Positions 48,291 through 60,121 of a DNA stretch of 64,000 nt are shown one piece after another. The DNA lies in the NCBI GenBank assembly GCA_026260175.1, contig JAKCWW010000334.1:1-64000 (forward strand). Direction: 5' to 3'. Within the stretch, counting starts at the first letter, position 1, and every line of letters starts with the position of its first letter. The position numbers and the translations under genes were made by a program. Origin of the DNA: Reticulitermes lucifugus (lineage: Eukaryota > Arthropoda > Insecta > Blattodea > Rhinotermitidae). Under the pieces are notes generated by a model. It made no database searches. It was not told the DNA's origin and saw only the letters and a list, made by a program, of their open reading frames with translations.

Positions 48291-48381
48291 CAACTGAGTA
48301 GGTTGTAATCTTACTTTTAGCCTGAGGACAGTTTTGGTCCTTGTCCTCAGGCTAAAAATAAGGTTGTAACCTACTCAGTTG
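48291..48381. repeat. Strong hairpin, 40-bp arms, family F3
   Basis: Arms 48291-48330 and 48342-48381 pair at 36 of 40 positions around an 11-base loop. It overlaps the right arm of the preceding palindrome. Confidence 0.85.
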
Positions 48382-48589
48382 AGTAATGGACGTAGTCCAC
48401 AAATGAAATGATTCCAAGGGTAAAATAAAAACCTTTGCAGTGAAATGAGTTCACCTTATCATAAAGCTGTAAGACTAATTAATCTGTGTGCTAAGTTCTC
48501 TTACATTAAGCACTACACACAGATTTAAATTTATCTGGACTGGTATAGGATAAGATACATAAAGGTTACATAGAGAGTTTTGATGAGAA

Positions 48590-48890
48590 AAACTATCAGA
48601 AAACTTCCACCTGGAAGACCAAGATGGAGATGGGAGAATAACATAAAGATGACTCATAAGATGTGATGATGGGAGGTGGATGGAACTGTCGTGTATAATG
48701 GTGGGTTCTGTTACAAGTGGCATTCAAACTTTGGATTTTGCTACACAGTACTGTTTGAATGCTCCAGAGTGTCAGGTGTAGCAAAGGATTTAAAAAATTC
48801 GCTTCATACAGTTCAAAAGAAATGGCTGTACAAAAGTAATGCATTTTGATGGTCATGCAAGAGAATATGGAAAATGAAACATGCAACGCT
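48590..48890 (+). mobile_element. LINE 3' end fragment (GRPRWRWENNIKM motif)
   Basis: The plus strand translates KLPPGRPRWRWENNIKMTHK, matching the GRPRRRWEDNIKMDL segment that follows the EVTGGW motif in this LINE family, then a decayed tail. Confidence 0.55.
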
Positions 48891-48899
48891 CCTTACTAC

Positions 48900-49100
48900 A
48901 TGAGATTTGAAGTTCTAACAGGAAATTTACTGCCAAGTCCTCTGGGATGTAACTGTCCATTGCTGAGTGTGGAGTTCTCTACATTTCAAATGACTACTTG
49001 ACCCTGAAGATGAAGGGGCTATAATCCTTGAAAACGTCAGGGATTACACACCCAATGACACAGTGTCACATCCCATGAGATGTGAATCTTCAGTCTTTAC
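48900..49100. repeat. Family F1 element
   Basis: It starts GAGATTTGAAGTTCTAACAG and carries CTCTGGGATGTAACTGTCCA, mirrored by TGACACAGTGTCACATCCCA near the right end, with GTGAATCTTCAG closing it. Confidence 0.6.
49001..49042 (+). ncRNA. Hammerhead-ribozyme-like motif in family F1
   Basis: CTGAAGA (49004-49010), an AAGG...CCTT hairpin, then GAAAAC and GTC (49030-49038). GTC is the classic cleavage triplet. Helix I pairing is weak. Confidence 0.4.
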
Positions 49101-50319
49101 TACATTTCTCATATTATCCATATTCTAGGACAAGGATAACAAACCTTCAAGTCGTGTTGTTTTTAACATCTAAGTGAGTTTCTGGTTGGCTCACCAGTAC
49201 ATTCTAGTGTGAATATTATGTTGAAGTAGTAATAATAATTTTGCACGACATTTCAACAAAGAAACTTCTCTGAATCCATAGGTGCAATGAAAGACCAAAG
49301 AATTGCTCCATAAATCTGATTCATGTTTCCTGCATAGAAACATTCTACTTTTGAACATTTAAATAACATTCAAAGGGTGTGAAATATGTCATGTAAAGGA
49401 GGCTTCAGAGGGTTAAACTGCATAACCAAGAGCTGCCAATGCTTCTTCGTCCTTGGAAATTATGCTATTATGGTAAGAGATGACATCAGATTCTGTTGGC
49501 TTTTCAATGTTCCTTCTTCACTTACTAAAATAACAAAATATTAACCAGCCATACTGAATCATGCAGACATAATTAACATAAACTACAAAAAGAAGTAAAC
49601 ACACAACAACAGACAGTACATTGTTTTGTGTGTTGGAGTAATAAAATACTATCTTGAAACATTTCTTCATAAATTTTATGTTAATTTTTGCAGCCTATGT
49701 CTGTTCAATCCTTCATGCAAGAACTGCACATATCCTCCCCCAAGTCCTTAAAGCAAATAATAGCCACAAAAATATCTTGTGGTTGTTCACTGGTCATCAC
49801 AAAACAGCTACAGTTTAAAACCATCTAGAGTCTACAGAACGGCTTGTGGTTATATAATTGTGAACATAATAAATTGCCAACACATTATTTTTATCTCATA
49901 TTACTTCCTTCAAATGAAACATTATTGTGAAACAGTTGGCCTCAACATGCTACTGATTTGTTTTGAGAGTCAGTGCAGGAATTTAGATTCCCAAAATAAT
50001 ACCATCTGGAAATCATATGCCAACGTGTATCACATTGGCATAAGTCCCTGCCATTTGCCTTTCTGCAGACACTATGACCTTTGAATGAATTCTATGTAAT
50101 ACATATCACTGAATGAGAAAGATAAAACGAGGTTCAACTATATTCATGCTGTACAGGATTGAGGTTCTTACTACAATGAATATTGACCCCTTGGGTGGGA
50201 ATTTAAATATTACTAAATGTGGTTTCAATTTATTTCAGTTAATGATATTGGTATAAGCCACAGAACTACAATTTTGCCTACCATTTTGTAAGGGTGTAAA
50301 ACTTGGTCTCTCACACTAA

Positions 50320-50700
50320 GGGGAGAACATAGGCTAAGGGTGTTCAATTACAGGATGCCAAGGAAAATATTGGGGTCTAAGATGGAAGAAGTGACAGGAG
50401 GTTGGAGGAAAATGCATAATGCTGTCCATGATTTTTACTCTGCAAAAAATATAATTAATGTGATTGTACCAAGGAGGATGAAATTGGTAGGGCCTGAGGC
50501 ATGTACTGGGGAAGAAGAGAAATGCATGCAAGGTTTTTGTGGTAAAACTTGAAGGAAAGAGACCGCTTTGAAGACCTAGGCATAGATGGGAGGATAGTAT
50601 TAAAATGGATCTTATGAAACAGGGCAGGATGGCACGGACTGCATTCATCTAACTTTGGGTACAATGCAGGCTCCTGTGAACACAATAATAAACCTTTGGA
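50320..50700 (+). mobile_element. LINE 3' end, EVTGGW family (copy 2)
   Basis: The plus strand reads FNYRMPRKILGSKMEEVTGG then WRKMHNAVHDFYSAKNIINV and VPRRMKLVGPEA. It continues with sequence matching GRPRxRWEDSIKMDLMKQGR in another frame. 5'-truncated and frameshifted. Confidence 0.75.
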
Positions 50701-51149
50701 TTCCAAAATGCAGCAAGTTTCTTGACTAAGTGATGACACTGCTCCACTGACTTAGTCAGTTAGTTAACAGTAATGACGTGGTTGTCAGCCAATTGAACAC
50801 TACTTCAAATATGATAACAAATTATGTTTAAAATCAAATGCAACAAAAACCATGAGCTTGTAAGGAATGTTTTACTGAATCCACATACAAATACTGCAAT
50901 TTTGATGTAGCATTTAGCTCAAACATTAAAGAAAAGAACAAAATGTTTTTTACCGATATTCTTCGTGAATCTAAATTAACATAAAATTTCCTACAGCTGT
51001 TTCCTTCTGTGCTTATATGAGTATTATGCTTAATAAAATACCAAGCAACAGACAAAGAGACTCACTACAAAAGAATTGTACCTGGAAAGTTACTGAAATA
51101 AAGTTCTTGATTCAGCCTGAATTTAATATTTTGTTTTTTTCAATATACA

Positions 51150-51154
<5 letters not shown>

Positions 51155-51185
<31 letters not shown>
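51155..51185. repeat. (AT)n microsatellite
   Basis: About 15 AT units. Confidence 0.95.
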
Positions 51186-51188
<3 letters not shown>

Positions 51189-52415
51189 GTGAAGAGAACT
51201 GTAATAAATGGGATGTAGTTATGTTTAGATGGATTTTGTCTTGATTTGTGTTATAAATAACACAATGGAATGACATCCTTTAAAAAAGAAAAAACCTCTT
51301 GAATATTGAATCTGTACAATTAGTTATATATGCACTCAGTGGTTTCACATCAATATGGAACCTGGCCTACCACACGTTTTTTAAAATGCATAGGTAAGAC
51401 TCTACTGGCACTGTGTGATGACCAGTGAGACCGAACATACTGCACAACAGAATCATTACAACATTAACCCTTGAGATATGAAATTTGAGAAAACCAATGA
51501 AAATGGCAATGACACTCATGTGACAGTAGCTGTCAGATATCACACTGCTTTAACTGCTCTAAAGCAACAAGTTGAAGGTTAGATGAATGACACTAAATTC
51601 TTTCCACAACATTAGCATATCTATAGTACATTGTATAGAGACAGAGAGAAAAAAAGGCTGGCAAGACAATGAATAATAAAAATAATGATAAAGCAGTCAT
51701 CAAAACAACAAACACTTCATTGTGATTTTAGAACAGCTGTAAACAAATAAATGTAACATTAACCAAGCAATAACTACAAAACACAGAACACTTTTTTAAC
51801 TCAAATTCCATGAAACTGGAATAACAGTACAGTGTTTAGAAGCTAAGGATCTAAAACATATCTGTTCATGCATTTCCATTAATAAATTCAGTCAACATGT
51901 TACTAAACACAATCATTCACAAATAAGCTGTGGTAAACAATAGGAACTCTTTGAAGTTGGACCTTCAGAACCAAACTAACCGCAAGTAGCATGATTTGAA
52001 ATTATACACGTGATGTTACAATTTCAAATGTAACAGTCTTGTTTACTTAGTCATAATATTTCATATTGACAAGCTACAAAATATTTTGAGAAGATTATGT
52101 GCTGAAACTTTTGCTATCAAAGACACAAAGCCATGTATTTAAACATAAAGAATTGATGTAAATTGCATTCAAAATTCATGTTGTGCTTGCACTCTCTTGT
52201 CATATTGTAGCTGATCAGAGTTTTTAATTATGTATACTTAATATTATGTCAGCAAATGAAAAGTGCATCATGTAACAGTTATTTTATAATGTAATGAAAA
52301 GGTACACATGTCTACTACACAGTAAATATGTAGGTATATTTTACAAATGTATCTGTCTGATGGATTTTATACTGGAATCAGCAGTACACACAATGTGTCT
52401 TGTATGGAAATATCA

Positions 52416-52450
52416 CACACACGTGCACACATACACACATAAACACACAG
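52416..52450. repeat. (CA)n-rich microsatellite
   Basis: CACA units interrupted by CGTG and ATA. Confidence 0.8.
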
Positions 52451-52499
52451 ACGATTTTAACCCCAAAGATTTCAGAAAAGATATAAAAATTTAATTTAA

Positions 52500-53680
52500 A
52501 TCCTTAAATAAATGGTTCAGAGCCAACAGACTGTTAGAAAATTTTGATAAAACCCATTTCATATATTTCACAAATAAAATTAGTCCTCCAGTTATGCTAA
52601 TAAATTTATCTCTAAAGCATATGATACAAAATTTCTTGGAATATATGTAGACAGTACACTGTCTTTGAAAATCCATATTGAACAAATCACACACAAATTA
52701 AGCGCAGCTTGCTATGCAATGAGATCAGTTAAGCCCTTTATGTCACAGGTAACACTGAAGATGGTTTACTATGCCTCTTTTCATTCCATTAAGAAGTATG
52801 GATTAATATTTTGGGGGAACTCTTCACATAGTACAAACATTTTTAAAATACCAACGAATATAATGAGAATTATTACAGGACACAGAGGCAGAGAATCATG
52901 TAGAGATTTATTTAAGAATTGAAAAATTTTGCCTCTTGAATCACATATACTATAACACTTCTTTTGAGGTAAACAATAAAAATAAATTTAAATTAAATTC
53001 TGATGTTTATAACATAAAGGTAAAGTTCACCCTAGAACAGGCCACAAAGGCCCAGAAGGGGAGTAGAGGTATAGCTTTACTCTTTCTTTAACCTTGGCGC
53101 TAGATGGGAGTGGGTGGTCAACGTCACGCCCCAGCCGCTTTACCCCCGGAAATGACCTGGTACCCATTGTACAGGAGGCTGGGTAGGCCCCAGGGCCGGT
53201 CTGGACGTGTGCTGAAAATCTCGCCCCCACCGGGATTCGATCCCCGGACTGTCTAGTTCGTAGCGAGTCGCTATACTGACTACGCTATCCCGGCCCGAGT
53301 TTATAACATAAATGCAAGACAAAAATATAACTTTCACCAACCTTCACCAAATGTATCACTATATCAATAAGGAACTGACTCTTTTGGGCATAAGGTCTTT
53401 AATGATCTCCCACCAAGTACCAAAAGTTGATTGATAATATTCAGCAATTTAAATCAGCCCTAAAGAATTATTTACATTCTCATCCCTTCTACTCTACATA
53501 CGAACACTTTAATGTAAACAGAAAATGACAAAGCTAAATTAGTTTTAAACTAATTGTATTGTATCAAGAACTGCTGTATGTATTTAAAATTTTCTTGATG
53601 TATTCTATATCTGTTCTATATCCAAAGTATTAACCTGTTTTGGATTCATAGAATGTATGTAAATAAATTCAAATCCAAAA
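52500..53680 (+). mobile_element. LINE (Jockey-like) 3' part, interrupted by a SINE
   Basis: The plus strand shows KFLGIYVDSTLSLKIHIEQI, then KLSAACYAMRSVKPFMSQVT, KKYGLIFWGNSSHSTNIFK and IMRIITGHRGRESCRDLFKN, the same region as in the copy at 960-1500. The 3' part after the nested SINE ends ATGTAAATAAATTCAAATCC and abuts a CG/CA microsatellite. The copy is 5'-truncated, with stops both sides of the open part. Confidence 0.85.
53019..53298 (-). mobile_element. SINE, main family, full-length, nested in a LINE
   Basis: The inverted tail starts at GGTAAAGTTCACCCTAGAAC, the body has CTTGGCGCTAGATGGGAGTG and GGAGGCTGGGTAGGCCCCAG, and the inverted head has CCGGGATTCGATCCCCGG and GCTATACTGACTACGCTATC. 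The 14-base sequence GTTTATAACATAAA flanks it at 53005-53018 and 53299-53312, a perfect target-site duplication. Confidence 0.95.
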
Positions 53681-53720
53681 CGCGTGCGCACGCACGCACA
53701 CACACACACACACACACACA
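53681..53720. repeat. (CG/CA)n microsatellite at a LINE 3' end
   Basis: GCGCACGCACGCA followed by a CA run, directly after the LINE tail. Confidence 0.9.
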
Positions 53721-55014
53721 GAGCTTAGTTTCTTTTGTGTTTATGATGCAATACAATCTGTAGAAGCAGTAACTTAATGAAGCATGGTGGCAAAAAGACA
53801 ATATTCATGCTATAGCTATTGTCTCTATGGCCTGTGTCTGTGAGAGCAAAGTTTGCTGTTTCAATTCACTGCAGTATCTGCAATTAGAAAAGTAAATAAT
53901 TTGGATGAAATATTTGTCCCAAAATATGAAAAGTAATACTACTTGTTACAATAGTACATGTTTACCAGCCGTGTTCCAATTCTTTAATGTCAAGATAATG
54001 TATGTTAATGTTTCATGAACAAGTTACACTACAGAGATTTCAAAGAGCTGAAAGGATACAAAATTATATACCATAACAATCCACAGAAATAAACTTGTTT
54101 TATCAAACAAAAATATGTTAATGGAACTAATACATTGCTTAAAACAAAAAGGTTATTTTCTGTACTGGAATAGATATTAGTTCCCATACAAGTGAACTTA
54201 TACAATTCTATTTACTTTTCTTGATTGACTATAAAAAAGACTTCCCTCATCGAATTTTAACAGAACTGTTGGTGGATATGGTGAGTGCAAATATATAAAA
54301 ACCAGGTGAATTGAAACAAGACAGGTTTCTGTGGGTTCTCAGTGTTTACCAAGATACCACATCTAACAAACAAGCAAGCAAGTATAACTCCCATGTAAGT
54401 TTTATCAGTGAAAGTAATACTTTGGAAACACTCTCACATTTCAATAAATGTTAATTTTATTGAGCTTATATTAAGGTTTATATGGCAGAAGAATATCACA
54501 ATTCACCATTAAAACGGATGCCAAGAATTTTATTCTTGTGTACCGTTTGTATTTAATTTAACAGTTATTATGTATATCACAATTACTTGTTTAATCAATG
54601 GACTATATTTCAGCATTTCAAAAGTTTACTTTCACTGCTCCTTCAAGGGAAGAAACTACCAAAAGAGTGAGATATAAAGGCATGTACTCAGTTTTGTGAC
54701 TATTTTGAAACCAAAATCATAACCATAACTCAAAACCTATTGCCTAACAGTGGTGCTATGTTTCTGTAAAAGGGCAAATACTGTGTATAAGATTAGTCTT
54801 ACCATATAAACAGTTATTCCAGACTGCCTAAAAAAACGCTTTTGGTACTGTTGTCCACAATAAATAAAAATACAAATATTTGGAAGAAGCCTTCTTTTAA
54901 AATATATATATCACATTTGTACAAATAAATCAAGTTATGTATATAAGATGTAATACGTTGCCCATGAAGGAAGAACAATGGTCAAAGAACAGTAAGCCAT
55001 ATGACAAGAGAATC

Positions 55015-55170
55015 TCAAATACTGTGAGGTTTGAGATTATGACAGTGTGGGGTACTTAAATCATGGTATTCTGGGTTATGACATCATGCAGTTTGCTAAC
55101 TGGACACCTACATATTGAACTGCATGGTGTTACATCCTAGAGGACTGCAAAACTGAATGTGAAGTCTTAT
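55015..55170. repeat. Family F1-like palindrome, degenerate
   Basis: TTCTGGGTTATGACATCATG then CAGTTTG is mirrored by GAACTGCATGGTGTTACATC then CTAGAGGA. Confidence 0.5.
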
Positions 55171-57689
55171 TTAGCAGGAACACAAAGTTCGCCATTCCCA
55201 CCAAATGAGGCTGTTGTTTTACTCTGTAACATCTTCCCTCTTAATTAAAATGAATTACAATCAAGTATTTGCTGGTAATGAGGTATTCTTGGAATTTGTT
55301 TAATAAAACACAATGTCACGAGAATATGGGATAATACACATTATGAATAACATTTCAAATGAAGATATTAATTTCCCAAGTACAAATGTTGAGGACTTAG
55401 ATGTTTATAGCTTCTTCAATCATTATGCTAGTAGCTGGTCTCCTAAACCACTCAGCTGCACAAAATTAGTATTTAATTTACAGAATGCAGTACCTTCTGA
55501 AACATATTTAAATATTTAATTGTACAAAAATATTTGTTTATTCAGAAACCAAAGACAGAAATTCAGAAGTTGTAAAGTCTTTAGCTGTTGAAGCATAAGT
55601 CACTCATGAGTAAGCATGACCATTAAACCTCACTCTACAATACGAAATGTTAGAAGTTACTGTATCAAAGAAGGATTGTATTTTACAGCTACAGTTATGT
55701 GATTGAACTAACTGGAAGCGTGTGGCGAGGCTGCCAGCCGTCATATGGTTCACTGGGCGGTACAGCACCCGCTGCGAATCTCCACGACTAACAAAAACAG
55801 ACATAACAATCCTCAGTCAGCCCAAGTTTTGTCAGCTCTCATTTTTTTTTTTCATTCTTTGATAGAGTGGACTCCCTCAGCAGGTCAAGTAATACATGTT
55901 CATGAATATACATCTGGCATAAAATTTAAAATTCCAGTCAAGGAACTATACTACATATGTCAGCTCAAACAGCAACTACAGTACTGACTCCCAATTGCCT
56001 ATAATATTTTTGTTCTGAAACACACAAGAACATCTTAATTATTTTAAAACGTTAAACAAAATTTTGTAAGTAGTCGTACTGAATGTTTGCCTATAATTTT
56101 TATAGAAATTGACAATAACAATGCAGGAGGCTGATTGTTACTGTTTCACATTATTAACATACATAATAAGACATTTATTGCATTGACCACTTGTGCATTA
56201 AAAATGATAACCATCTGCATTCAAAAAGCTTTCTTCCTTATTTCTATTCATAAATGTTATTAGCTTGACTGAAATCTGTGCACAAAACTCAGTAATACCA
56301 AGGATATTCTCTCTGTACAAAAATGTCTCCTTACATACAGGAATAACCAGCAGAGAGCATACAAAGAAACAATGAAGAAGAAATATAGTTCACAGAAGCA
56401 CTGATATGCCACAAAGGGGTACACAGATAGTTGATTAAAGGTGGTAAACAACATTGTTTACTCAGTGAATGTGTATGATTTCTTATTCAATCACTACTGC
56501 ACTAATTAGATAAGACAGCTGAGTTTCTGGTAGTTAAAAGAAACTTGAGACTGTTAGTATTATATATATCTAAGAGCCAAATGTCCATTTGTCTGTCCCA
56601 CCTTGCGCCTCCAAAATGACACATCATAAGGAAAAAAACGGTAAATACTGATATTACTCTTGGAGAAGCAACCTTTAAAAAATGTTAATTTTTTACTATT
56701 TCCAAAATTAGGCACAAGGAACCAAAAGCCTAATCTCAGGCATTATTCTACAAGAAAATCAACACATTGTAACTTATTAAATAATCAGTCACACACTATG
56801 CAAGAAAGTATCTAAATCATCATGTTTGGGGTTTTACAGGGATCCCAAAAACACAGCAAGCAGTTACAAAGGGGAACAGGTGATGGCAGCAATAAATGGC
56901 AATGAAAGGTTTGCTCAGGTGGTATTGTAGCATCCATCTTTTTCTGACAAAAATATATTTAGGGTAATCTCTATATCATCCTTGCATAGCATACACTGTG
57001 ATTCTATCAACCTTAGTATCCTAGTAACATATAGCTGTTCTTTTGGAATATTTAAAGTTCACAGTGTGCATATTCAATGAAATTGTGACTTCAAAGTGTC
57101 TCTCTCAATGGCTACAATATATAAGAGTGGATCACAGTGACAACAATACAGTGTGATGCAGGACGAAGTTAATAAACACAACAATGTGCTGTTGAAATGC
57201 CAATGGGCACTATGCTAGTACAATTATAAACATTGATTATGGCTACATTAGTTCACCTCATAAAGGCCATTTCCAGCACATAATACATCTGGCATTACAG
57301 CAGCCTGTATGTAAACCTGGATGTGAAGAATGGACGAAATATCAGGTCGTAATTGTAGCTTCACTGCTCGAACCAGATATAATCAATATTATTATTTACT
57401 GTAACTGACGCCATTCTAATGCAATTATGGTAATTTATTTACCAATTACAAACAGAATTTCATCTAATTTTGATAGACACATATTAAAGAGAGCATCAAT
57501 CTAATTTATATAATCTTAATGGGTATTTTTTACCATTATACACTCCAATGACATGTATGTATATAATGGAAATTGTGCATTACATGAAATTAAACAGGAG
57601 CAGGTTTAAACAAAACGCACATGGGCATGGTTATAATACATGGCAAAGATCACATCTTCAATCAAAGTTTTATAAAATCGATATTTTTA

Positions 57690-58080
57690 AACCAAGTGTA
57701 AAATAACACGGGGATAAAACTATACCATAATTTGCCAAGTCATTTAAATATTTTAAAGAATATACAACTTTTTAAAAGAAAACTAAAATCGTTTTTATTG
57801 CAGCTGACCTTCTATTCTATAGAGGAATATCTGTCTTATGATTTTTCATCATGGAAAATGTAACTGTATATGATATAAGAATTTATTTCAAGAAATGGAA
57901 CCTTTGTAAATCTATGGAACTGATACCATGTTGAATCTTTGTAATATGATATGCTAGCGATAAAAATGATGATTCATATGAACAGTTGTTTATATAAAGT
58001 TTGTAGTGATGTGTCCTATTAAAAATTTTGTCAATAAGGATGAAAATAAACAATTAGAATTAAATTGTCTCAATAAATGT
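57690..58080 (+). mobile_element. LINE 3' end relic
   Basis: Translation across frames recalls KLKSFLLQLTFYSIEEYLSY near 57785-57840, the closing motif of several Jockey/CR1-group LINEs (compare YSVDEFL at 40205-40600). It is followed by a non-coding tail with CTCAATAAATGTC. Stops in all frames. Confidence 0.45.
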
Positions 58081-59214
58081 CAAATTTATTTTAAAAAATG
58101 CTGTTCAACATAATCTTAGTAGAAATAAAATTTTTAAACATCAGAATTACGTCATCATGGTTCTGAATCATGTATGATTATAAAATATTCTACCAACAAT
58201 TTTTCAGGCCCCTTTATTATATACATTTCCCAGAGATACAAAGTGTATCAGAATAAAATATATGAGTCACATTACTCAACACACATATATCAAGACTGGA
58301 AATAAAACACTGATCAGGTTTGTGATGAAGGTTTGTTATTAAAGTGACATATATATTGGACTCTTTCTATTATCTCATTTTGGCTTCAATGCACAATGTC
58401 TGATCTGCTTACTTCATCTGAAACAAGTAAGACATCTCCCTGAATGGGAATACATATTAACTGAATGTAATGGACCCAGCAGGATAGGTTACATACTTGT
58501 CTCTGATAACAGAAGTGCAACCAGCTACTAAATCACTGGACTTTTAACCCAAAATGAGTTGCATGAATATGAACCAATATATATGCATCAGTGTAAGTGG
58601 TGAAAGTGCCACTCAAACGCAACTGGAAGTAGAGGACAGTAAACTAAGTGAACAGAACATGACATGGTTTCAAGGAAAGATATTAAATTCTATGGAAGGT
58701 GGATGTACATCAAGTCATAAAAAAGAAATTAAATGTTTATCACTGTAAGAATATAACATTGGTATTCAGCATATTAAATATGCAACTAAATTTTCGGACT
58801 GTCAAAGGAAGCACTGAAAATGTATGCCAGTTTTCTATATAGATGCATTTTAATTCTTTAATGTAGTTACAGTCACACTGCAAATCTTTGATAAGATGAA
58901 TACAAATCACCTGGTTGTTGAGAATCTGTGTGTGTCATTCTGAAAAGACACCCCGTATATTATGCAGATGCCTCAATGCTTTACAGCAAAAATGAGCAGC
59001 CTTTTGATGTTTGGACAACAGTTCCAAAACTCTGTGTCTTAAATGTGTACTGGAACTGTTCTTGCAGCACGGTAACCCCAACCTCCACTGATTTTTCAGC
59101 ATACATTCTGCAGTACATTCAACCATAATTTTGTATGACATTCATAAACACATTGCCAGTAGGTCTAATCTCCTTGACTTTTTTAGTGCATTATTTAATG
59201 ATGTTGTCAACTGC

Positions 59215-59428
59215 TGACATAACAATGCATCACTAATAGATGAATGAATGAGTGTGGAATGTTAGTGGAATAATACTGACAGGGAAAAACCGAAGTATTT
59301 GGACAAAAAACCTGTCCAAGTGCCAGTTCGTCTACCACAAAACACACATGGAGTGCCTCGAATTTAACCCAGGCCTTTGTGGTGAGAGGCTGGTGACTAA
59401 CCACCTGAGCCATGGCACGGCCCTCCTT
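59215..59428 (-). mobile_element. SINE, second family (copy 2)
   Basis: Read on the minus strand, the head GGCCGTGCCATGGCTCAGG then GTGGTTAGTCACCAGCCTCT holds an A-box-like GGCTCAGGTGGTTAG, followed by a degenerate B box (GGTTAAATTCGAGG). The body carries GGCACTTGGACAGGTTTTTT, TTTTTCCCTGTCAGTATTAT and TCCACTAACATTCCACACTC, matching the copy at 2653-2850. Confidence 0.65.
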
Positions 59429-59589
59429 GTCTTTTGATATCTCCCAAATAATTATCCAACATAAAAATAGCATACATCAGTTCAGCTAGTATTAAATAAT
59501 CATTTATGAATGAAACAGATTAGCAAACACATTGACAATACTAATGCATTAATAATGTACAATACCAATATTCTGTAAATGTAGAAACA

Positions 59590-59733
59590 AAAAAAAGAAG
59601 AAGCAGAAGAACAAGGAGAAGAAGGAGGAGGATGAGAAAGGGAAGGAGTAGGAGGAGGAGGAAGAAGGGGAGGAGGAGGATGAGCAGAAGTAGGAGGCAA
59701 AGAAGGAAGAGCAGAAGGAGGAGAAGAAACAAT
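59590..59733 (+). repeat. Polypurine tract (GAA/GGA-rich, about 140 bases)
   Basis: The plus strand is almost all A and G, with occasional C or T, in irregular GAAGGAGGA units. Such asymmetric tracts can form triplex DNA. Apparent Leu- or Pro-rich frames on the other strand are by-products. Confidence 0.9.
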
Positions 59734-59877
59734 GAAGAATGAGCCATTTCTCGTAATTAATTGAATTTGCTAATAATAAATATATACTTGTCTTTGCAAG
59801 ACTCTAATTCATATCGATTTATTATCCAAACAAACACAACACTTGAACACTGTACATTCGTTTATTTACTTTTCTAC

Positions 59878-59920
59878 AACATGTTTCGGCCGTTTTTATT
59901 CGGCCAGCATCAGGCAGACA
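59878..59920 (-). ncRNA. Hammerhead-ribozyme-like motif, left arm of F4
   Basis: On the minus strand: TCTGC, a core-like heptamer at 59913-59907, a perfect GGCC...GGCC stem II, GAAAC (59887-59883), ATGTTGTAGA. TCTGC can pair with GTAGA (one G-U), giving helix I. GTT fits the cleavage triplet, and ACATGT fits a minimal helix III. Confidence 0.45.
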
Positions 59921-60015
59921 CACAAGTATATAATCCAAAAATTATGCTATGGAAGAGGTCTGTTCCATAGCATATTTCTCTTCCACAGCATACTTTTCTG
60001 ATTATGTACTTGTGT

Positions 60016-60062
60016 CCCTGCCTGATGATGGCCGAACACAAACAGCTGAAACATGTTGTTGA
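60016..60062 (+). ncRNA. Hammerhead-ribozyme-like motif, right arm of F4
   Basis: CTGATGA (60022-60028), a weaker stem II region (GGC...GCT), GAAAC (60048-60052) and ATGTTGTT. The core is intact but helix I pairing is poor. Confidence 0.4.
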
Positions 60063-60092
60063 AAAGTAAATAAACGAACATACAGTGTTCAA

Positions 60093-60121
60093 GTGTGTGT
60101 GTGCGTGTGTGTGTGTGTGTG
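60093..60121. repeat. (GT)n microsatellite
   Basis: GT units with one GC interruption, at the right edge of foldback F4. Confidence 0.9.

Larger units (their letters stand above)
59840..60095. repeat. Foldback element with two opposed hammerhead-like motifs, family F4
   Basis: The left arm ACACTTGAACACTGTACATT then CGTTTATTTACTTTTCTACA pairs with the right arm TGTTGAAAAGTAAATAAACG then AACATACAGTGTTCAAGTGT. The arms are about 120 bases and include CATAGCATA-rich inner parts (ATGCTATGGAAG, CTTCCACAGCATA). A GT microsatellite follows at 60093-60121. Confidence 0.8.

Noticed and set aside
48301-48381. Hammerhead in family F3 (CTGAGGA occurs)
   Set aside because: CTGAGGA fits CUGANGA but is followed by no stem II of normal length and no correctly placed GAAA.
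55313-55519. A 68-codon plus-strand frame
   Set aside because: AT-rich intronic sequence with no motif, homology or splice context.
59270-59428. tRNA gene on the minus strand
   Set aside because: It is the head of the second SINE family, with a degenerate B box and no closing acceptor stem.
59500-59747. Leu-rich and Pro-rich minus-strand frames
   Set aside because: By-products of the polypurine tract.
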